Counted from the stretch's first letter, positions 33,938 to 43,559 are shown. The stretch: DNA of 64,000 bases from Streptomyces venezuelae (GCF_008642375.1 NZ_CP029194.1:6193001-6257000); one strand, 5' to 3'. Notes: generated from the letters alone by a model not told the origin. Program-made: numbers and translations.

Positions 33938-34795
33938 TCAGGGCAACGTCAGGATTTCGGCCCCATTCTCGGTCACGACGAGCGTGTGCTCGAACTGCGC
34001 GGTCCGCTTCCGGTCCTTGGTCACCACGGTCCAGCCGTCGTCCCACATGTCGTAGTCGTGGGTGCCCAGCGTCAGCATCGGCTCGATCGTGAAGGTCATG
34101 CCGGTCTTGATCTCGGTGGTGTGGTGGGGGGAGTCGTAGTGCGGGACGATCAGGCCGGAGTGGAACGACGAGTTGATGCCGTGCCCGGTGAAGTCGCGCA
34201 CGACCCCGTAGCCGAAGCGCTTGGCGTACGACTCGATGACCCGCCCGATGATGTTGATCTGACGGCCCGGCCGGACGGCCTTGATGGCCCTGTTCAGGGA
34301 CTCCCGGGTCCGCTCGACGAGCAGCCTCGACTCCTCGTCGACGTCGCCGCAGAGGTAGGTGGCGTTGTTGTCGCCGTGGACGCCGTTGATGTACGCCGTG
34401 ACGTCCAGGTTCACGATGTCGCCGTCCCGCAGCACCGTGGAGTCCGGGATGCCGTGGCAGATGACCTCGTTGATCGAGGCGCACAGCGACTTCGGGAAGC
34501 CGCGGTAGCCGAGGGTCGAGGGGTAGGCGCCGTGGTCGCACATGTACTCGTGGGCGACCCGGTCGAGCTCGTCGGTGGTGACACCCGGAGCGATGTGCTT
34601 GGCGGCCTCCTCCATCGCCTGCGCGGCGATGCGGCCGGCGATCCGCATCCGTTCGATGGTGTCGGAATCCTGCACCTCGGGCCCGCTGTACGGGGCCGGG
34701 GCGGGCTTCCCGACGTACTCGGGGCGGCGGATGGAGCCCGGGACGGAGCGGTGGGGGGAGAGCTCCCCCGGAACGAGAAGCGACTGGCCAGACAT
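33938..34795 (-). CDS. map: Methionine aminopeptidase type I
   Basis: A 285-residue metalloprotease that removes N-terminal Met from new proteins. Metal ligands are visible in NLDVTAYINGVHGDNN (two Asp), FTGHGIN (His), TIEPML (Glu) and QFEHTLVV (Glu); the substrate His is in ICHGIPDS. A roughly 45-residue N-terminal extension (VPGELSPHRSVP...) is as in actinobacterial MapA-type enzymes with an SH3-binding-like leader. Single gene, divergent from the small Cys-containing protein. Confidence 0.95.
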   Translation of the reverse strand: MSGQSLLVPGELSPHRSVPGSIRRPEYVGKPAPAPYSGPEVQDSDTIERMRIAGRIAAQAMEEAAKHIAPGVTTDELDRVAHEYMCDHGAYPSTLGYRGFPKSLCASINEVICHGIPDSTVLRDGDIVNLDVTAYINGVHGDNNATYLCGDVDEESRLLVERTRESLNRAIKAVRPGRQINIIGRVIESYAKRFGYGVVRDFTGHGINSSFHSGLIVPHYDSPHHTTEIKTGMTFTIEPMLTLGTHDYDMWDDGWTVVTKDRKRTAQFEHTLVVTENGAEILTLP

Positions 34796-34856
34796 GTCAG
34801 CGAGTCTAACGACCGCGTCTGGGGCAGCATGGTCTCGGAGGAAGGAGCCGACGACG

Positions 34857-35090
34857 ATGGCCCTGTTCAAGAAGCGCACCGCGGGCAAACCGGGCGAGTG
34901 GTACTACTGCCTGGAGCACAAGAAGGTCGAGGAGGGGCCGGAGTGTCCGGCGAAGAACCGATTCGGCCCGTACGCCAGCCGTGAGGAGGCCTCCCACGCC
35001 ATGGAGACCGCCCGCGAGCGGAACCTGGAGTGGGAGACGGACCCGCGCTGGCACGAGGGCAAGCGCCCGGAGGAGAACCCCGAGGCGTGA
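34857..35090 (+). CDS. Small conserved protein with SPOR-like features
   Basis: A 77-residue basic-then-acidic protein: FKKRTAGKPGEWYYCLEHKKVEEGPECPAKNRFGPY, then a helix (SREEASHAMETARERN) and an acidic C-terminus. The two Cys and the FGPYASREEA pattern hint at a zinc-ribbon or SPOR-like fold, but I do not know a function. The ATG is at 34857; upstream GGAGGAAGGAG gives a strong ribosome site. It is divergent from map and appears conserved beside it in Streptomyces, from memory. Confidence 0.75.
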   Translation: MALFKKRTAGKPGEWYYCLEHKKVEEGPECPAKNRFGPYASREEASHAMETARERNLEWETDPRWHEGKRPEENPEA

Positions 35091-35196
35091 CCCCGGGGGT
35101 GGCCGGGACCGTATCGGACGGTACCGGCCGACCCCTGGGGCCCTGCCCGGAGCCTCCCGTCCCGGCGGAAGGCCTTGCCGCCGGGGCGGCGCGGCC

Positions 35197-36519
35197 TCAC
35201 CGCCGGCCGGCGGTCTCCTCCCGGCCGACGGCCTCCTGCTGGGCCTTGCGCCGCAGCGAGTCCTCGTCCGTCTCTGAGTCGTACGTGAGCAGCTTCGGCA
35301 GAGCCAGGCAGAGCAGCCCCACCGAGGCGACACAGGCCACACCGCCGGACCAGACGGCCGCCCTGGTGCCGGTCCACCCGGCCATCACGCCGGCCCGGAC
35401 CTGACCCAGCTGGGGGCCGACGCTGTAGGACAGCACCTCGATGCCGGCGAGCCGCCCGCGCAGCTCCTCCGGGATCGTCTGGTTCCAGATCGTGGACCGG
35501 CCGAGGCCGCTCAGCATGTCGCCGGCGCCCGCGAAGGCCAGGCAGAGCAGGACCAGCCAGATGTTCCCGAACCAGCCGGCCGCCGCGATCGCGAGACCCC
35601 AGCCGGCCGCGCCCCCGACCACGAGCAGCCCGTGCCGCCGCACCTTCGACGTCCAGCCGCTGGTCAGCCCGAGCACGAGCGAGCCGACCGAGCCCGCCGC
35701 GTACATCAGGCCGAGCGACCAGTCGGCGTCCAGCTCGTCCGCGAGGAACGGGAAGATCGTGTTCGGGAAGGCGAAGAACATCGCCGCGAGGTCGATCGCG
35801 TACGTGCCGAGCAGCACCGGCCGCGACCAGGCGTACCGCGCGCCCTCCGCGATGCCCCGCAGCGAGGGCTTCTCCGCGTCGTGCGCGGGCGGCGCGGGGG
35901 AGAGGCGGCGGCACATCAGCACCGAGGCGGCGAAACCGGCGATCGTCACCGCGTACGCCGGAGCGTGACCGGCGAACGCGACGACGAGCCCCGCGACCGA
36001 CGGGCCCGCGATCGAGCCGATCTGCCAGCGCAGCGAGTTGAGGGCCGCGGCGGCGGTCTGCTGCTCGTGCGGCACGATCCGGGCGAGCAGCGAGTCGAGC
36101 GCGGGACGCTGGAGCCCCGCGAGGGCGGACACACCGGCCGCGACCACGTACAGCGGCCACAGCATCGGCTCCGGCAGCAGCGCGTTGAGCAGCAGGAGCA
36201 CGGCGAGCACGCCGAGCCCCGCCTCCGTCCCCACGATCACCTTCCGCCGGTCCACGGCGTCGGCGAGCGCGCCGCCGTACAGCCCGAAGACGACCAGCGG
36301 CACCAGCTCGACCGCGCCCATCGCACCGACCGCGAGCGGCGAGTTCGTGAGCTCCTTGATCTGGAGCGGCAGGGCGATCATCGCCATCGCACTGGCGAAG
36401 TAGGTCACGAGCCCCTGGGTCCACAGGAGCCGGAAGTCACGGGACGTACGCCAGGGCGCCAGATCGGGCAGGAGGGCCGACAACCTGGAGGAGGGGGAGG
36501 AGGGGGATGCGGAGGACAC
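35197..36519 (-). CDS. MFS transporter (enterobactin-exporter/DHA3-like)
   Basis: A 440-residue, 12-helix transporter. FRLLWTQGLVTYFASAMAMIALPLQI at the start, then GALADAVDRRKVIVG (motif A) and GLQRPALDSLLARIVP and a cytosolic loop with KPSLRGIAEGARYAWSRPVLLG, fit the DHA3 group (EntS-like, macrolide efflux). Substrate unknown. The GTG at 36519 is the best available start, though no strong ribosome site is evident. The C-terminal tail is charged. No regulator is adjacent. Confidence 0.88.
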   Translation of the reverse strand: MSSASPSSPSSRLSALLPDLAPWRTSRDFRLLWTQGLVTYFASAMAMIALPLQIKELTNSPLAVGAMGAVELVPLVVFGLYGGALADAVDRRKVIVGTEAGLGVLAVLLLLNALLPEPMLWPLYVVAAGVSALAGLQRPALDSLLARIVPHEQQTAAAALNSLRWQIGSIAGPSVAGLVVAFAGHAPAYAVTIAGFAASVLMCRRLSPAPPAHDAEKPSLRGIAEGARYAWSRPVLLGTYAIDLAAMFFAFPNTIFPFLADELDADWSLGLMYAAGSVGSLVLGLTSGWTSKVRRHGLLVVGGAAGWGLAIAAAGWFGNIWLVLLCLAFAGAGDMLSGLGRSTIWNQTIPEELRGRLAGIEVLSYSVGPQLGQVRAGVMAGWTGTRAAVWSGGVACVASVGLLCLALPKLLTYDSETDEDSLRRKAQQEAVGREETAGRR

Positions 36520-36611
36520 GAGGGGCCATGTTCCGGCCGGCGGGCGCCTGGGGCAACCGAATATCCCGGGCCGGCGGGCCGTGCAAGCCGGCCGCACGGC
36601 CCCCGCTGCTC

Positions 36612-37214
36612 CTACCAGCGGGCCGGCGGCGGCGCCGTCAGGCGGTCGGCGAGGTGCGAGAGCCGGTCCCGGAAGCGGCGGCTCCCGCGCGGTGACGGCA
36701 GACTGTTCTCCCCGGCCGCCGCGCTCACCAGGTGCTGCACCGTGTCCAGATCGACCCCCGCCTCCTCCGCGACCGTCAGTGTCTCGTGGGCGAGCCCCCG
36801 CAGCTCCGTGTCGCCGCAGTCGAGCGAGAGCACCGTCACCCCGGCCCGCCGTGCGTCGTGGACCCGCTGGAGCAGCCCCGCGTCCGGCCGCTCCGGCGCC
36901 ACCATCAGCAGCGTCGCCCCGCGCCCCGCCGCCTCGAGACGGCCGAGCCCGACCGCGAGGTGCGCCGGATCGCCCGGCCGCACCCGGTGCCGCACGAGCG
37001 TGGGCGCCAGCTCGGGCAGCCCCGACCAGGCCGCCTCGTCGACGAGGTGCGCGGCCAGGTGCCAGGGCTCGTACTCCTCCGTGCCGACGAGCAGCAGCCC
37101 GCCCCGGTGCGGCACGACCGAGGACCGGAGCGCCCCCGCGAAACGGCGGGCCGCCCCCGGCCACTCCGTCCCGGCGAGCACTTCCCGCAGTAACGCGACC
37201 CGTACGGCATCCAT
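36612..37214 (-). CDS. Conserved hypothetical protein beside npdG
   Basis: A 200-residue soluble protein. It begins MDAVRVALLREVLAGTEWPGAARRF and contains beta-alpha units such as LLLVGTEEYEPWHLAAHLVDEA and ATLLMVAPERPDAGLLQRV, suggesting a Rossmann-like or receiver-like fold. No catalytic motif is recognised. It is divergent from npdG, separated by 106 bp. Start ATG 37214. I cannot assign a role. Confidence 0.7.
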   Translation of the reverse strand: MDAVRVALLREVLAGTEWPGAARRFAGALRSSVVPHRGGLLLVGTEEYEPWHLAAHLVDEAAWSGLPELAPTLVRHRVRPGDPAHLAVGLGRLEAAGRGATLLMVAPERPDAGLLQRVHDARRAGVTVLSLDCGDTELRGLAHETLTVAEEAGVDLDTVQHLVSAAAGENSLPSPRGSRRFRDRLSHLADRLTAPPPARW

Positions 37215-37320
37215 GGGGTGGCATCCTGCCCCAGCGCCGCGACGCGCGTGGCCGGTTGTGGTCGGTTCCACCCGTACGGGACGGGCCCCGGCGGCCCGAC
37301 CGGTCGGTAATGTCGGGGCC

Positions 37321-38052
37321 ATGACTTCCTCGACTGCCTCCCCCGACTCCACCGGCTCCACCGCCACGCCCAAGGCGGCCCCCAAGGACCCGTGGGACCT
37401 CCCCGACGTCTCCGGGCTCGTCGTCGGCGTCCTCGGCGGCACCGGAGAGCAGGGCCGCGGCCTCGCCTACCGGCTCGCCAAGGCCGGACAGAAGGTGATC
37501 CTCGGCTCCCGGGCCGCCGACCGCGCCCAGGCCGTCGCCGAGGAGCTCGGCCACGGCGTCGAGGGCGCCGACAACGCCGAGTGCGCCCGCCGCAGCGACA
37601 TCGTGATCGTCGCCGTGCCGTGGGACGGGCACGCCAAGACCCTGGAGTCCCTGCGCGAGGAGCTCACGGGCAAGCTCGTCGTGGACTGCGTCAACCCGCT
37701 CGGCTTCGACAAGAAGGGCGCCTACGCCCTGAAGCCCGAGGAGGGCTCCGCCGCCGAGCAGGCCGCCGCGCTCCTCCCGGACTCCCGGGTGGCCGCCGCC
37801 TTCCACCACCTCTCGGCCGTGCTCCTCCAGGACGCGTCCATCGAGGAGATCGACACGGACGTCATGGTCCTCGGCGAGGAGCGCGCCGACGTCGAGCTCG
37901 TCCAGGCCCTCGCGGGCCGCATCCCCGGGATGCGCGGGGTCTTCGCGGGCCGCCTGCGCAACGCCCACCAGGTCGAGGCGCTCGTCGCGAACCTGATCTC
38001 GGTCAACCGCCGCTACAAGGCCCACGCCGGACTCCGGGTCACCGACGTCTGA
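37321..38052 (+). CDS. npdG: NADPH-dependent F420 reductase (F420H2:NADP+ oxidoreductase)
   Basis: A 243-residue Rossmann enzyme moving hydride between NADPH and cofactor F420. VVGVLGGTGEQGRGLAYRLAKAG is the NADPH motif, with the following SRAADRA as the phosphate pocket; VDCVNPLGFDKKG and RNAHQVEALVANLISVNRRYK are family signatures. A roughly 30-residue Ser/Thr/Pro leader precedes the fold. It supplies F420H2 to F420-dependent enzymes of the cell. Confidence 0.93.
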   Translation: MTSSTASPDSTGSTATPKAAPKDPWDLPDVSGLVVGVLGGTGEQGRGLAYRLAKAGQKVILGSRAADRAQAVAEELGHGVEGADNAECARRSDIVIVAVPWDGHAKTLESLREELTGKLVVDCVNPLGFDKKGAYALKPEEGSAAEQAAALLPDSRVAAAFHHLSAVLLQDASIEEIDTDVMVLGEERADVELVQALAGRIPGMRGVFAGRLRNAHQVEALVANLISVNRRYKAHAGLRVTDV

Positions 38053-38071
38053 GCCCGGGCCGTGGCCCCGG

Positions 38072-38096
38072 CCCTGATCCGTCGGACAGGCCCTAG
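38072..38096. repeat. Second copy of a 25-nt element also at 12893-12917
   Basis: The 25 nt CCCTGATCCGTCGGACAGGC... through CCTAG differ at a single base from 12893-12917, 25 kb away. There it forms the right half of a 13-bp terminator stem; here the complementary left arm is missing. It follows the npdG stop by 19 bp. Confidence 0.8.
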
Positions 38097-38167
38097 GGGG
38101 AGAGGCGTCGGGCATGGGGGACACTGGACGGGCACCAGCAGCCGTACCCGGACAGGAGCCGTCCCCC

Positions 38168-38353
38168 ATGCCCCGCCTCGCCCTCTACGCCCTCGTGGTC
38201 TGCGCCCTGGCCGTCGCCGCGGCCGTCGTCTCCTTCGTCCAGGGCAGCTTCCTGGGCGTGATCTGGGTCCTCCTGGCGGGCCTCTCCTCCAACATGGCCT
38301 GGTACTACCTCCGCCGGGCGAAGGCGGAGAAGCAGGCCGCGGCCCAGGTCTGA
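38168..38353 (+). CDS. Small two-helix membrane protein
   Basis: A 61-residue protein: PRLALYALVVCALAVAAAVV, then FLGVIWVLLAGLSSNMAWYYLRR, then a basic KAEKQAAAQV tail. Two membrane helices are clear. GGAG lies upstream of the ATG at 38168; an upstream in-frame ATG (38114) has a poorer context. Family and function unknown. Convergent with the M50 protease gene, 19 bp apart. Confidence 0.75.
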   Translation: MPRLALYALVVCALAVAAAVVSFVQGSFLGVIWVLLAGLSSNMAWYYLRRAKAEKQAAAQV

Positions 38354-38372
38354 CCCCGGCCCGTGCCCGGCA

Positions 38373-39167
38373 TCAGACCTGGCAGAACTCCGGCGTCTCC
38401 TGCCAGAACCGGTAGAGCTGCGAACCGCAGTACCGGCTCTCCTCCGCCACACCGAGGGCCCGCATCAGCGCGTCGACCGCGTCGAAGAAGGCGCCGTTGA
38501 CCGCCGGCACGAACAGCAGCGCGATCACGATGAAGAAGCCGTACGGCGCGTACGGCTCGATCTGCCGCTTCAGCTTGTACGAGAGCCAGGGCTCCACGAT
38601 CCCGTAGCCGTCGAGGCCCGGGACCGGCAGGAGGTTCAGGAGCGCGGCCGTGACCTGGAGGAACGCCAGGAACGCCAGCGCGTACCGGAAGGGCACCGGC
38701 ACGCCGTCCAGCGCGTCCAGCCAGAACGGCGCCGTGCAGACCAGCGCGAACAGGACGTTCGCCAGGGGGCCCGCCGCCGAGATCAGACTGTGCTTCCAGC
38801 GCCCCTTGATCCGGCCCTGCTCGATGAAGACCGCCCCGCCCGGCAGACCGATCCCGCCCATGATCACGAACAGCACCGGCAGGATGATGCTCAGCCAGGC
38901 GTGCGTGTACGCGAGCGGGTTCAGGGTCAGATAGCCCTTGGCCCCGACCGTGATGTCCCCGCCGTGCAGGGCGGTGCGGGCGTGCGCGTACTCGTGGAGA
39001 CAGAGCGACACGACCCACGCCGAGGTCACGAAGAGGAACACCGCCAGACCGGGCGAGGCGGCGAAGTCCGTCCACACCGCCCAGCCGGTGACGGCCATGA
39101 CGGCGAGGATCGCCAGGAAGACGGGACTGATCCGCCGTTCGTGACGCCGGGTGGTGGCCGTGCTCAT
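38373..39167 (-). CDS. M50-family site-2-protease-like membrane metalloprotease
   Basis: A 264-residue polytopic protein. The zinc motif is HEYAH (HExxH) in CLHEYAHARTALHGGD within the second helix, and the third ligand is the Asp in NLLPVPGLDGYGIV, as in rhomboid-like S2P/SpoIVFB proteins. It has about six helices. There is no PDZ or CBS domain, so it belongs to the minimal class. Substrate not known; S2P enzymes often release membrane-held transcription factors. ATG 39167. Divergent from the AfsR-like regulator. Confidence 0.9.
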   Translation of the reverse strand: MSTATTRRHERRISPVFLAILAVMAVTGWAVWTDFAASPGLAVFLFVTSAWVVSLCLHEYAHARTALHGGDITVGAKGYLTLNPLAYTHAWLSIILPVLFVIMGGIGLPGGAVFIEQGRIKGRWKHSLISAAGPLANVLFALVCTAPFWLDALDGVPVPFRYALAFLAFLQVTAALLNLLPVPGLDGYGIVEPWLSYKLKRQIEPYAPYGFFIVIALLFVPAVNGAFFDAVDALMRALGVAEESRYCGSQLYRFWQETPEFCQV

Positions 39168-39314
39168 CGAGGGGACTCCCGAGTGCCGGAGGGCTGCTGT
39201 GCGGGAAACGTACCGGGTGACCGCCGGGTTCCGGGCCGGGAGGCCGGGGTGCCCCGCTCCCGCCCCGCGCGCCCTGGTACCGGGGACGGGCGGCTCCTCA
39301 CGGAGAATGGGCGG

Positions 39315-42300
39315 GTGCGTTACTCCCTGCTCGGCCCGACCCTCGCCCGTACCTCCGACGGCACCGACGTGACCGTCGGCGGTCCGCGGGTGCGCGCACT
39401 GCTGACCGTCCTCGCCCTGCGGGCCGGGCGGACCGTGCCCGTGGCGGACCTCGTCGACGAGGTCTGGCACGGCGACGAGCCGCCCGCCGACGCCGTCGCC
39501 GCGCTCCAGGCCCTCGTCGGGCGGCTGCGCCGGGCCCTCGGCCGTACCGCCGTGATCTCGGCCGACGGCGGCTACCGGCTCGACGCCCGGCCCGAGGACG
39601 TCGACACCCACCGCTTCGAACGGCTCGCCGCCCGGGGAGTGGCCGCCCTGTCCGACGGGGACGCCGTACGGGCCGCCGCGTTCCTCGACGAGGCCCTCGG
39701 CCTCTGGCGCGGGCCCGCCCTCGCCGACCTGCCGGACCGGGACGCGGAGGCCGCCCGCTGGGAGGCCCGCCGCCTCGACGCCCGCCGGGCCCGGCTCGGC
39801 GCCGCCCTGGCCCTGGGCGAGGCCGCCGCGGCCCTCCCCGAACTGACCGCCCTCAGCGCCGCCCACCCGCTGGACGAACCCCTCCAGGCCCTCCGCATCC
39901 GGGCCCTGCGGGACACCGGCCGCGCGGCCGAGGCGCTCGCCGCGTACGAGTCGGTCCGCCGCGTCCTCGCCAACCGCCTCGGCACGGACCCCTCCCCGGC
40001 CCTGCGCGCCCTCCACGCCGAGCTGCTCGCCCCGGCTCCGCCCGAGCGGAAGCCGGAGCCCGGGCCGCCGGTGCGCGGGAACCTCCGGGCCCGGCTCACC
40101 AGCTTCGTCGGGCGGGACGAGGACATCGCCGCGCTCCAGGAGTCCCTGCGGACGGCCCGGCTCGTCACCCTGCTCGGGCCAGGCGGCGCCGGGAAGACCC
40201 GGCTCTCGCAGGAGGCCGCCGAGCGCGGGGCCGGAGCCTGGCCCGACGGCGTGTGGGTGGCCGAGCTCGCCGCCGTCACCGACCCGGAGGCCGTCCCCGA
40301 GGCCGTGCTCGCGGCCGTCGGCGCCCGGGAGACCGTGCTGCGCGGCGCCGGCGCCGAGGAGCTGCGCGGCGGGAACGACCCGCTCGCCCGGCTCGTCGAG
40401 CACTGCGCCGGGCGGCGGATGCTGCTCCTCCTCGACAACTGCGAGCACCTCGTCGCGGCCGCCGCCGAGCTGGCCGAGACCCTCCTCGCCCGCTGCCCCG
40501 GACTGCGGGTCCTGGCGACGAGCCGGGAGCCCCTGGGCGTGCCGGGGGAGGTGCTGCGTCCGCTGGGGCCGCTGCCGGAGGGGACGGCGCTGCGGCTGCT
40601 CGACGAGCGGGGCGCGGCGGCCCGCCCCGGGTTCCGGACGGCAGAGGACCCGGAGGCCGCGGCCGAGATCGTCCGCCGCCTGGACGGGCTGCCGCTGGCG
40701 ATCGAGCTGGCCGCGGCCCGGCTGCGGATGCTGACCCCGGGCCAGATCGCCGACCGCCTCGACGACCGCTTCCGGCTGCTGACCTCGGGAGCCCGGACCG
40801 TACTGCCCCGCCAGCAGACCCTGCGTGCGGTCGTCGACTGGTCCTGGGACCTCCTCGACGCCGCCGAACGGGCCGTCCTGCGCCGCCTGTCGGTGTTCAC
40901 CGGCGGCAGCGACCTGGAAGCGGCGGAGGCGGTGTGCGCGGACCCCGGCCCCGCAGCCGGGGCCGGGGCCGCTGCCGGAGCCCGAGCCGCTACCGGACCC
41001 GGTGCGGGCCCCGGGGCCGGGACGCCCGCCGTCCTCGACGTGCTCGGCTCCCTCGTCGACAAGTCGCTCGTCGTCTCCGCCCCCGGCGACGCCGGCATGC
41101 GCTACCGCCTCCTGGAGACGGTGGCCGAGTACGCGGGGGAGCGGCTCGACGAGGCCGGCGAGCGGGCCGCGACCGAGCGGCGCCACCTCACGTACTACCG
41201 CGAGCTCGCCCGCCGTACCGACCCCGAGCTCCGCGGCGCCGGACAGGTCGCCGCCATCACCCGGTTCGGGACCGAGTACGGCAATCTCCGCACCGCCCTG
41301 CGCCGGGCCGTCGCCGCCCGCGACGAGGACGAGGCGCTCGTCCTCGTCCACTCCCTGCTCTGGTACTGGCAGATGCGCGACCTGCGCACCGACGCCCTGC
41401 ACTGGGCCCGGGCGGCCGCCGAGCTCGGGCCCGACCCGTTCACACCGCCCGCCGCCCCCGTCGTCCCCCTGCACGAGCCGTGCACGGCCGCGCCGCCGCC
41501 GCTCTCCGAGGAGCAGCGCTGGGAGGCCCGGCGCGGGGTGCGGCTGGTCGAGCTGCTCAACATGGACCACGAGACCGGGCGCTGGACCAGCCACGAGGGT
41601 GTGCACAGGCTCCGCGAGATGACCGCCGTCTACGAGCCCGGTCTGCCGCAGACCTGCCGGCTGCCCGGCTCCTTCGCCGTCTTCGCGGTCCTCATCATGG
41701 GAGAGGCGGGCCGGCTCCGCGAACTCCTCGACACGACCGTGGCGTCCTGTCGCCGCCACGGTTACGACTGGGAGCTCGCCAACGCGCTCCAGATGCGCGC
41801 CAACATGTTCGCCAACCGGGCCGACCGGGCCGACGAGGCGATCGGCAACGCCGACGAGAGCCTGGGGATCTTCGCCCGCCTCGGCGACGCCTGGGGCGCG
41901 GCGGAGGCGCTCTCCGCGCGGGCCGAGGCCCGCGAGCGGCAGCTCGAGTTCGAGGGCGCGGCCGATGACTTCGCCGCCGCCATCGGCTACGCGGAACGGA
42001 TCGGCGCCCAGTCGCAGATGGCGCTGCTGCGGGCCCGGTACGCCGGGACGCTCGTCGAGACCGGGCGGCTCGACGAGGGCGAGGCGATCCTGCGCGAGAT
42101 CGTGGGCGGCGGCGGCCACGGCTGGGGCCACGAGTCCCTGCTCGGCGGACGCATCTTCCTCGCGCTGGTGCTCGGCCGGAGCGGTCGCACCGCCGAGGCC
42201 CGCGAGCATCTGCACGCGCTGCGGGGGGAGTTCGGCTCCGAGACCCTTTCCATCTTCGAGGGCTTCACGCTCGGCAGTCTGGGCTGGCTGGACGCCCTCG

Positions 42301-42680
42301 ACGGACGGTACGGCTCCGCGTTCGCCTTCGCCGCGGAGGCGTACGAGCGCTCCCTGGGCGCGCTGTCGATGATGGTCGCGCCGCAGATGCCGGCGGTCCA
42401 CGTGGTCGTCGCGGCCTGGGCGCTCGCCGGTCTCGGCGGCCCCTCGGCACGGCTCGCGGCGACGCTCCTCGGGGCCAGGGAGAGCCTCCTCCCGCCCGGC
42501 CACCTGCCGCCGCCGCTGGAGCGGGAGAACCTGGCCGCGGCCACGGAACTGACCCGGTCCGTCCTCGGCGAGGCCGCGTTCGCCGCGGCGTACGCCGAAG
42601 GCGACGGCCTCTCCCTGGAAGAGACCGCCGCCCTGCTCGGCAGCGCCGCCGACGCGATCAGTGAGCGCGCCGAGTCCTGA
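39315..42680 (+). CDS. Large AfsR-like SARP regulator with NB-ARC ATPase and TPR-like C-terminus
   Basis: A 1121-residue STAND-type regulator. About 1-90: OmpR-type DNA-binding domain (LLTVLALRAGRTVPV, LQALVGRLRRALG). About 95-245: BTAD (FERLAARGVAALSDGD). About 265-560: NB-ARC with P-loop GPGGAGKTRL and Walker B LLLLDNCEHLV; GLPLAIELAAARL is the GLPL motif. A low-complexity Ala/Gly/Pro linker (GPAAGAGAAAGARAATG) precedes a helical, TPR-like half. The GTG start lies 13 bp after GGAG. There is no biosynthetic cluster here, so it may act globally or on distant genes. Confidence 0.9.
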   Translation: MRYSLLGPTLARTSDGTDVTVGGPRVRALLTVLALRAGRTVPVADLVDEVWHGDEPPADAVAALQALVGRLRRALGRTAVISADGGYRLDARPEDVDTHRFERLAARGVAALSDGDAVRAAAFLDEALGLWRGPALADLPDRDAEAARWEARRLDARRARLGAALALGEAAAALPELTALSAAHPLDEPLQALRIRALRDTGRAAEALAAYESVRRVLANRLGTDPSPALRALHAELLAPAPPERKPEPGPPVRGNLRARLTSFVGRDEDIAALQESLRTARLVTLLGPGGAGKTRLSQEAAERGAGAWPDGVWVAELAAVTDPEAVPEAVLAAVGARETVLRGAGAEELRGGNDPLARLVEHCAGRRMLLLLDNCEHLVAAAAELAETLLARCPGLRVLATSREPLGVPGEVLRPLGPLPEGTALRLLDERGAAARPGFRTAEDPEAAAEIVRRLDGLPLAIELAAARLRMLTPGQIADRLDDRFRLLTSGARTVLPRQQTLRAVVDWSWDLLDAAERAVLRRLSVFTGGSDLEAAEAVCADPGPAAGAGAAAGARAATGPGAGPGAGTPAVLDVLGSLVDKSLVVSAPGDAGMRYRLLETVAEYAGERLDEAGERAATERRHLTYYRELARRTDPELRGAGQVAAITRFGTEYGNLRTALRRAVAARDEDEALVLVHSLLWYWQMRDLRTDALHWARAAAELGPDPFTPPAAPVVPLHEPCTAAPPPLSEEQRWEARRGVRLVELLNMDHETGRWTSHEGVHRLREMTAVYEPGLPQTCRLPGSFAVFAVLIMGEAGRLRELLDTTVASCRRHGYDWELANALQMRANMFANRADRADEAIGNADESLGIFARLGDAWGAAEALSARAEARERQLEFEGAADDFAAAIGYAERIGAQSQMALLRARYAGTLVETGRLDEGEAILREIVGGGGHGWGHESLLGGRIFLALVLGRSGRTAEAREHLHALRGEFGSETLSIFEGFTLGSLGWLDALDGRYGSAFAFAAEAYERSLGALSMMVAPQMPAVHVVVAAWALAGLGGPSARLAATLLGARESLLPPGHLPPPLERENLAAATELTRSVLGEAAFAAAYAEGDGLSLEETAALLGSAADAISERAES

Positions 42681-42704
42681 CCCCCGTGTGCCCCCGTGTC
42701 GGAC

Positions 42705-43559
42705 TCAGGTCTTCTTGCGGAACTTGGTCACCGCGAGCGGCGCCGTGACGACCGTGATCACCAGCGCCCAGCCGAGGGTCATCCACACCGAGTGGGCGAC
42801 CGGACCGCCGTTGATCAGGTTGCGGGCGGCGTCGGCGAGGTTCGACAGCGGGTTGTAGTCGGTGAAGGTCTCCAGCCAGCCCGGCATCGAGGTCGTCGGG
42901 GCGAAGATCGAGGAGCCGAACTGGAGCGGCATCAGGACGAGCATGGCCATGCCCTGGACGGCCTGGGCCGTCTTCAGGCTGAGGCCGAGCAGGATGAAGA
43001 TCCACATCAGCGAGGCTCCGAAGACCATCGACAGGCCGATGGCGGCGAGGAGGTGGAAGACGGAGGTGTGGATCTCCAGGCCGAGCAGGAAGCCCATGCC
43101 GAGCAGGATCGCGGTGGCGATCAGCATCCGGCCGACCTCGACGACGATCTTGGCGATCAGGACGGAGGACCGGGCGATCGGCATCGTCCGGAACCGGTCC
43201 ATGACCCCCTTCTTGAAGTCGTCGTTGATGCCCACACCGACGGCCATGGCGATGTTCATGCCCATCATCGCCATCAGGCCGGGCGTCACGTAGTTCACGT
43301 AGACGTCGTTGTTGCCCTTGCCCGCGATGGCGCCGCCGAAGACGTACACGAACAGCAGGATGAAGATGATCGGCATCAGGACGGCGTCGAACATCGACTC
43401 CGGGTCCTGCTTGATCTGGAGGGCGTTCCGCCGGGCCAGCGCGCCGATGTGGCGGAGGTTGGCCCGGAACCCGATGCGGCCCTCGGCGGTCGGCGCCGGG
43501 CGCGCGGGCGCCGTCCTCGGCGCGTCGACGGGGGACTTGGTGACAGTGGTCGTGCTCAT
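42705..43559 (-). CDS. ABC-2 type exporter permease, DrrB-like
   Basis: A 284-residue permease with about six membrane helices and a 30-residue polar N-terminus. ALARRNALQIKQDPESMFDAVLMPIIFILLF and the late PLSNLADAARNLI...GG segments are typical of daunorubicin-resistance DrrB-like ABC-2 permeases. The ATG is inside the end of the ATPase gene (ATGA overlap), so the pair is coupled. Substrate unknown. Confidence 0.92.
   Translation of the reverse strand: MSTTTVTKSPVDAPRTAPARPAPTAEGRIGFRANLRHIGALARRNALQIKQDPESMFDAVLMPIIFILLFVYVFGGAIAGKGNNDVYVNYVTPGLMAMMGMNIAMAVGVGINDDFKKGVMDRFRTMPIARSSVLIAKIVVEVGRMLIATAILLGMGFLLGLEIHTSVFHLLAAIGLSMVFGASLMWIFILLGLSLKTAQAVQGMAMLVLMPLQFGSSIFAPTTSMPGWLETFTDYNPLSNLADAARNLINGGPVAHSVWMTLGWALVITVVTAPLAVTKFRKKT

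Noticed and set aside
34748..34770. GGGGGAG-AG-CTCCCCC hairpin near the start of map
   Set aside because: The loop would be two bases and the sequence is within the map coding region; probably codon-driven.
41000..41030. GGGGCC-rich tract in the AfsR-like gene as a repeat element
   Set aside because: It simply encodes the Ala/Gly/Pro linker between NB-ARC and the helical half.
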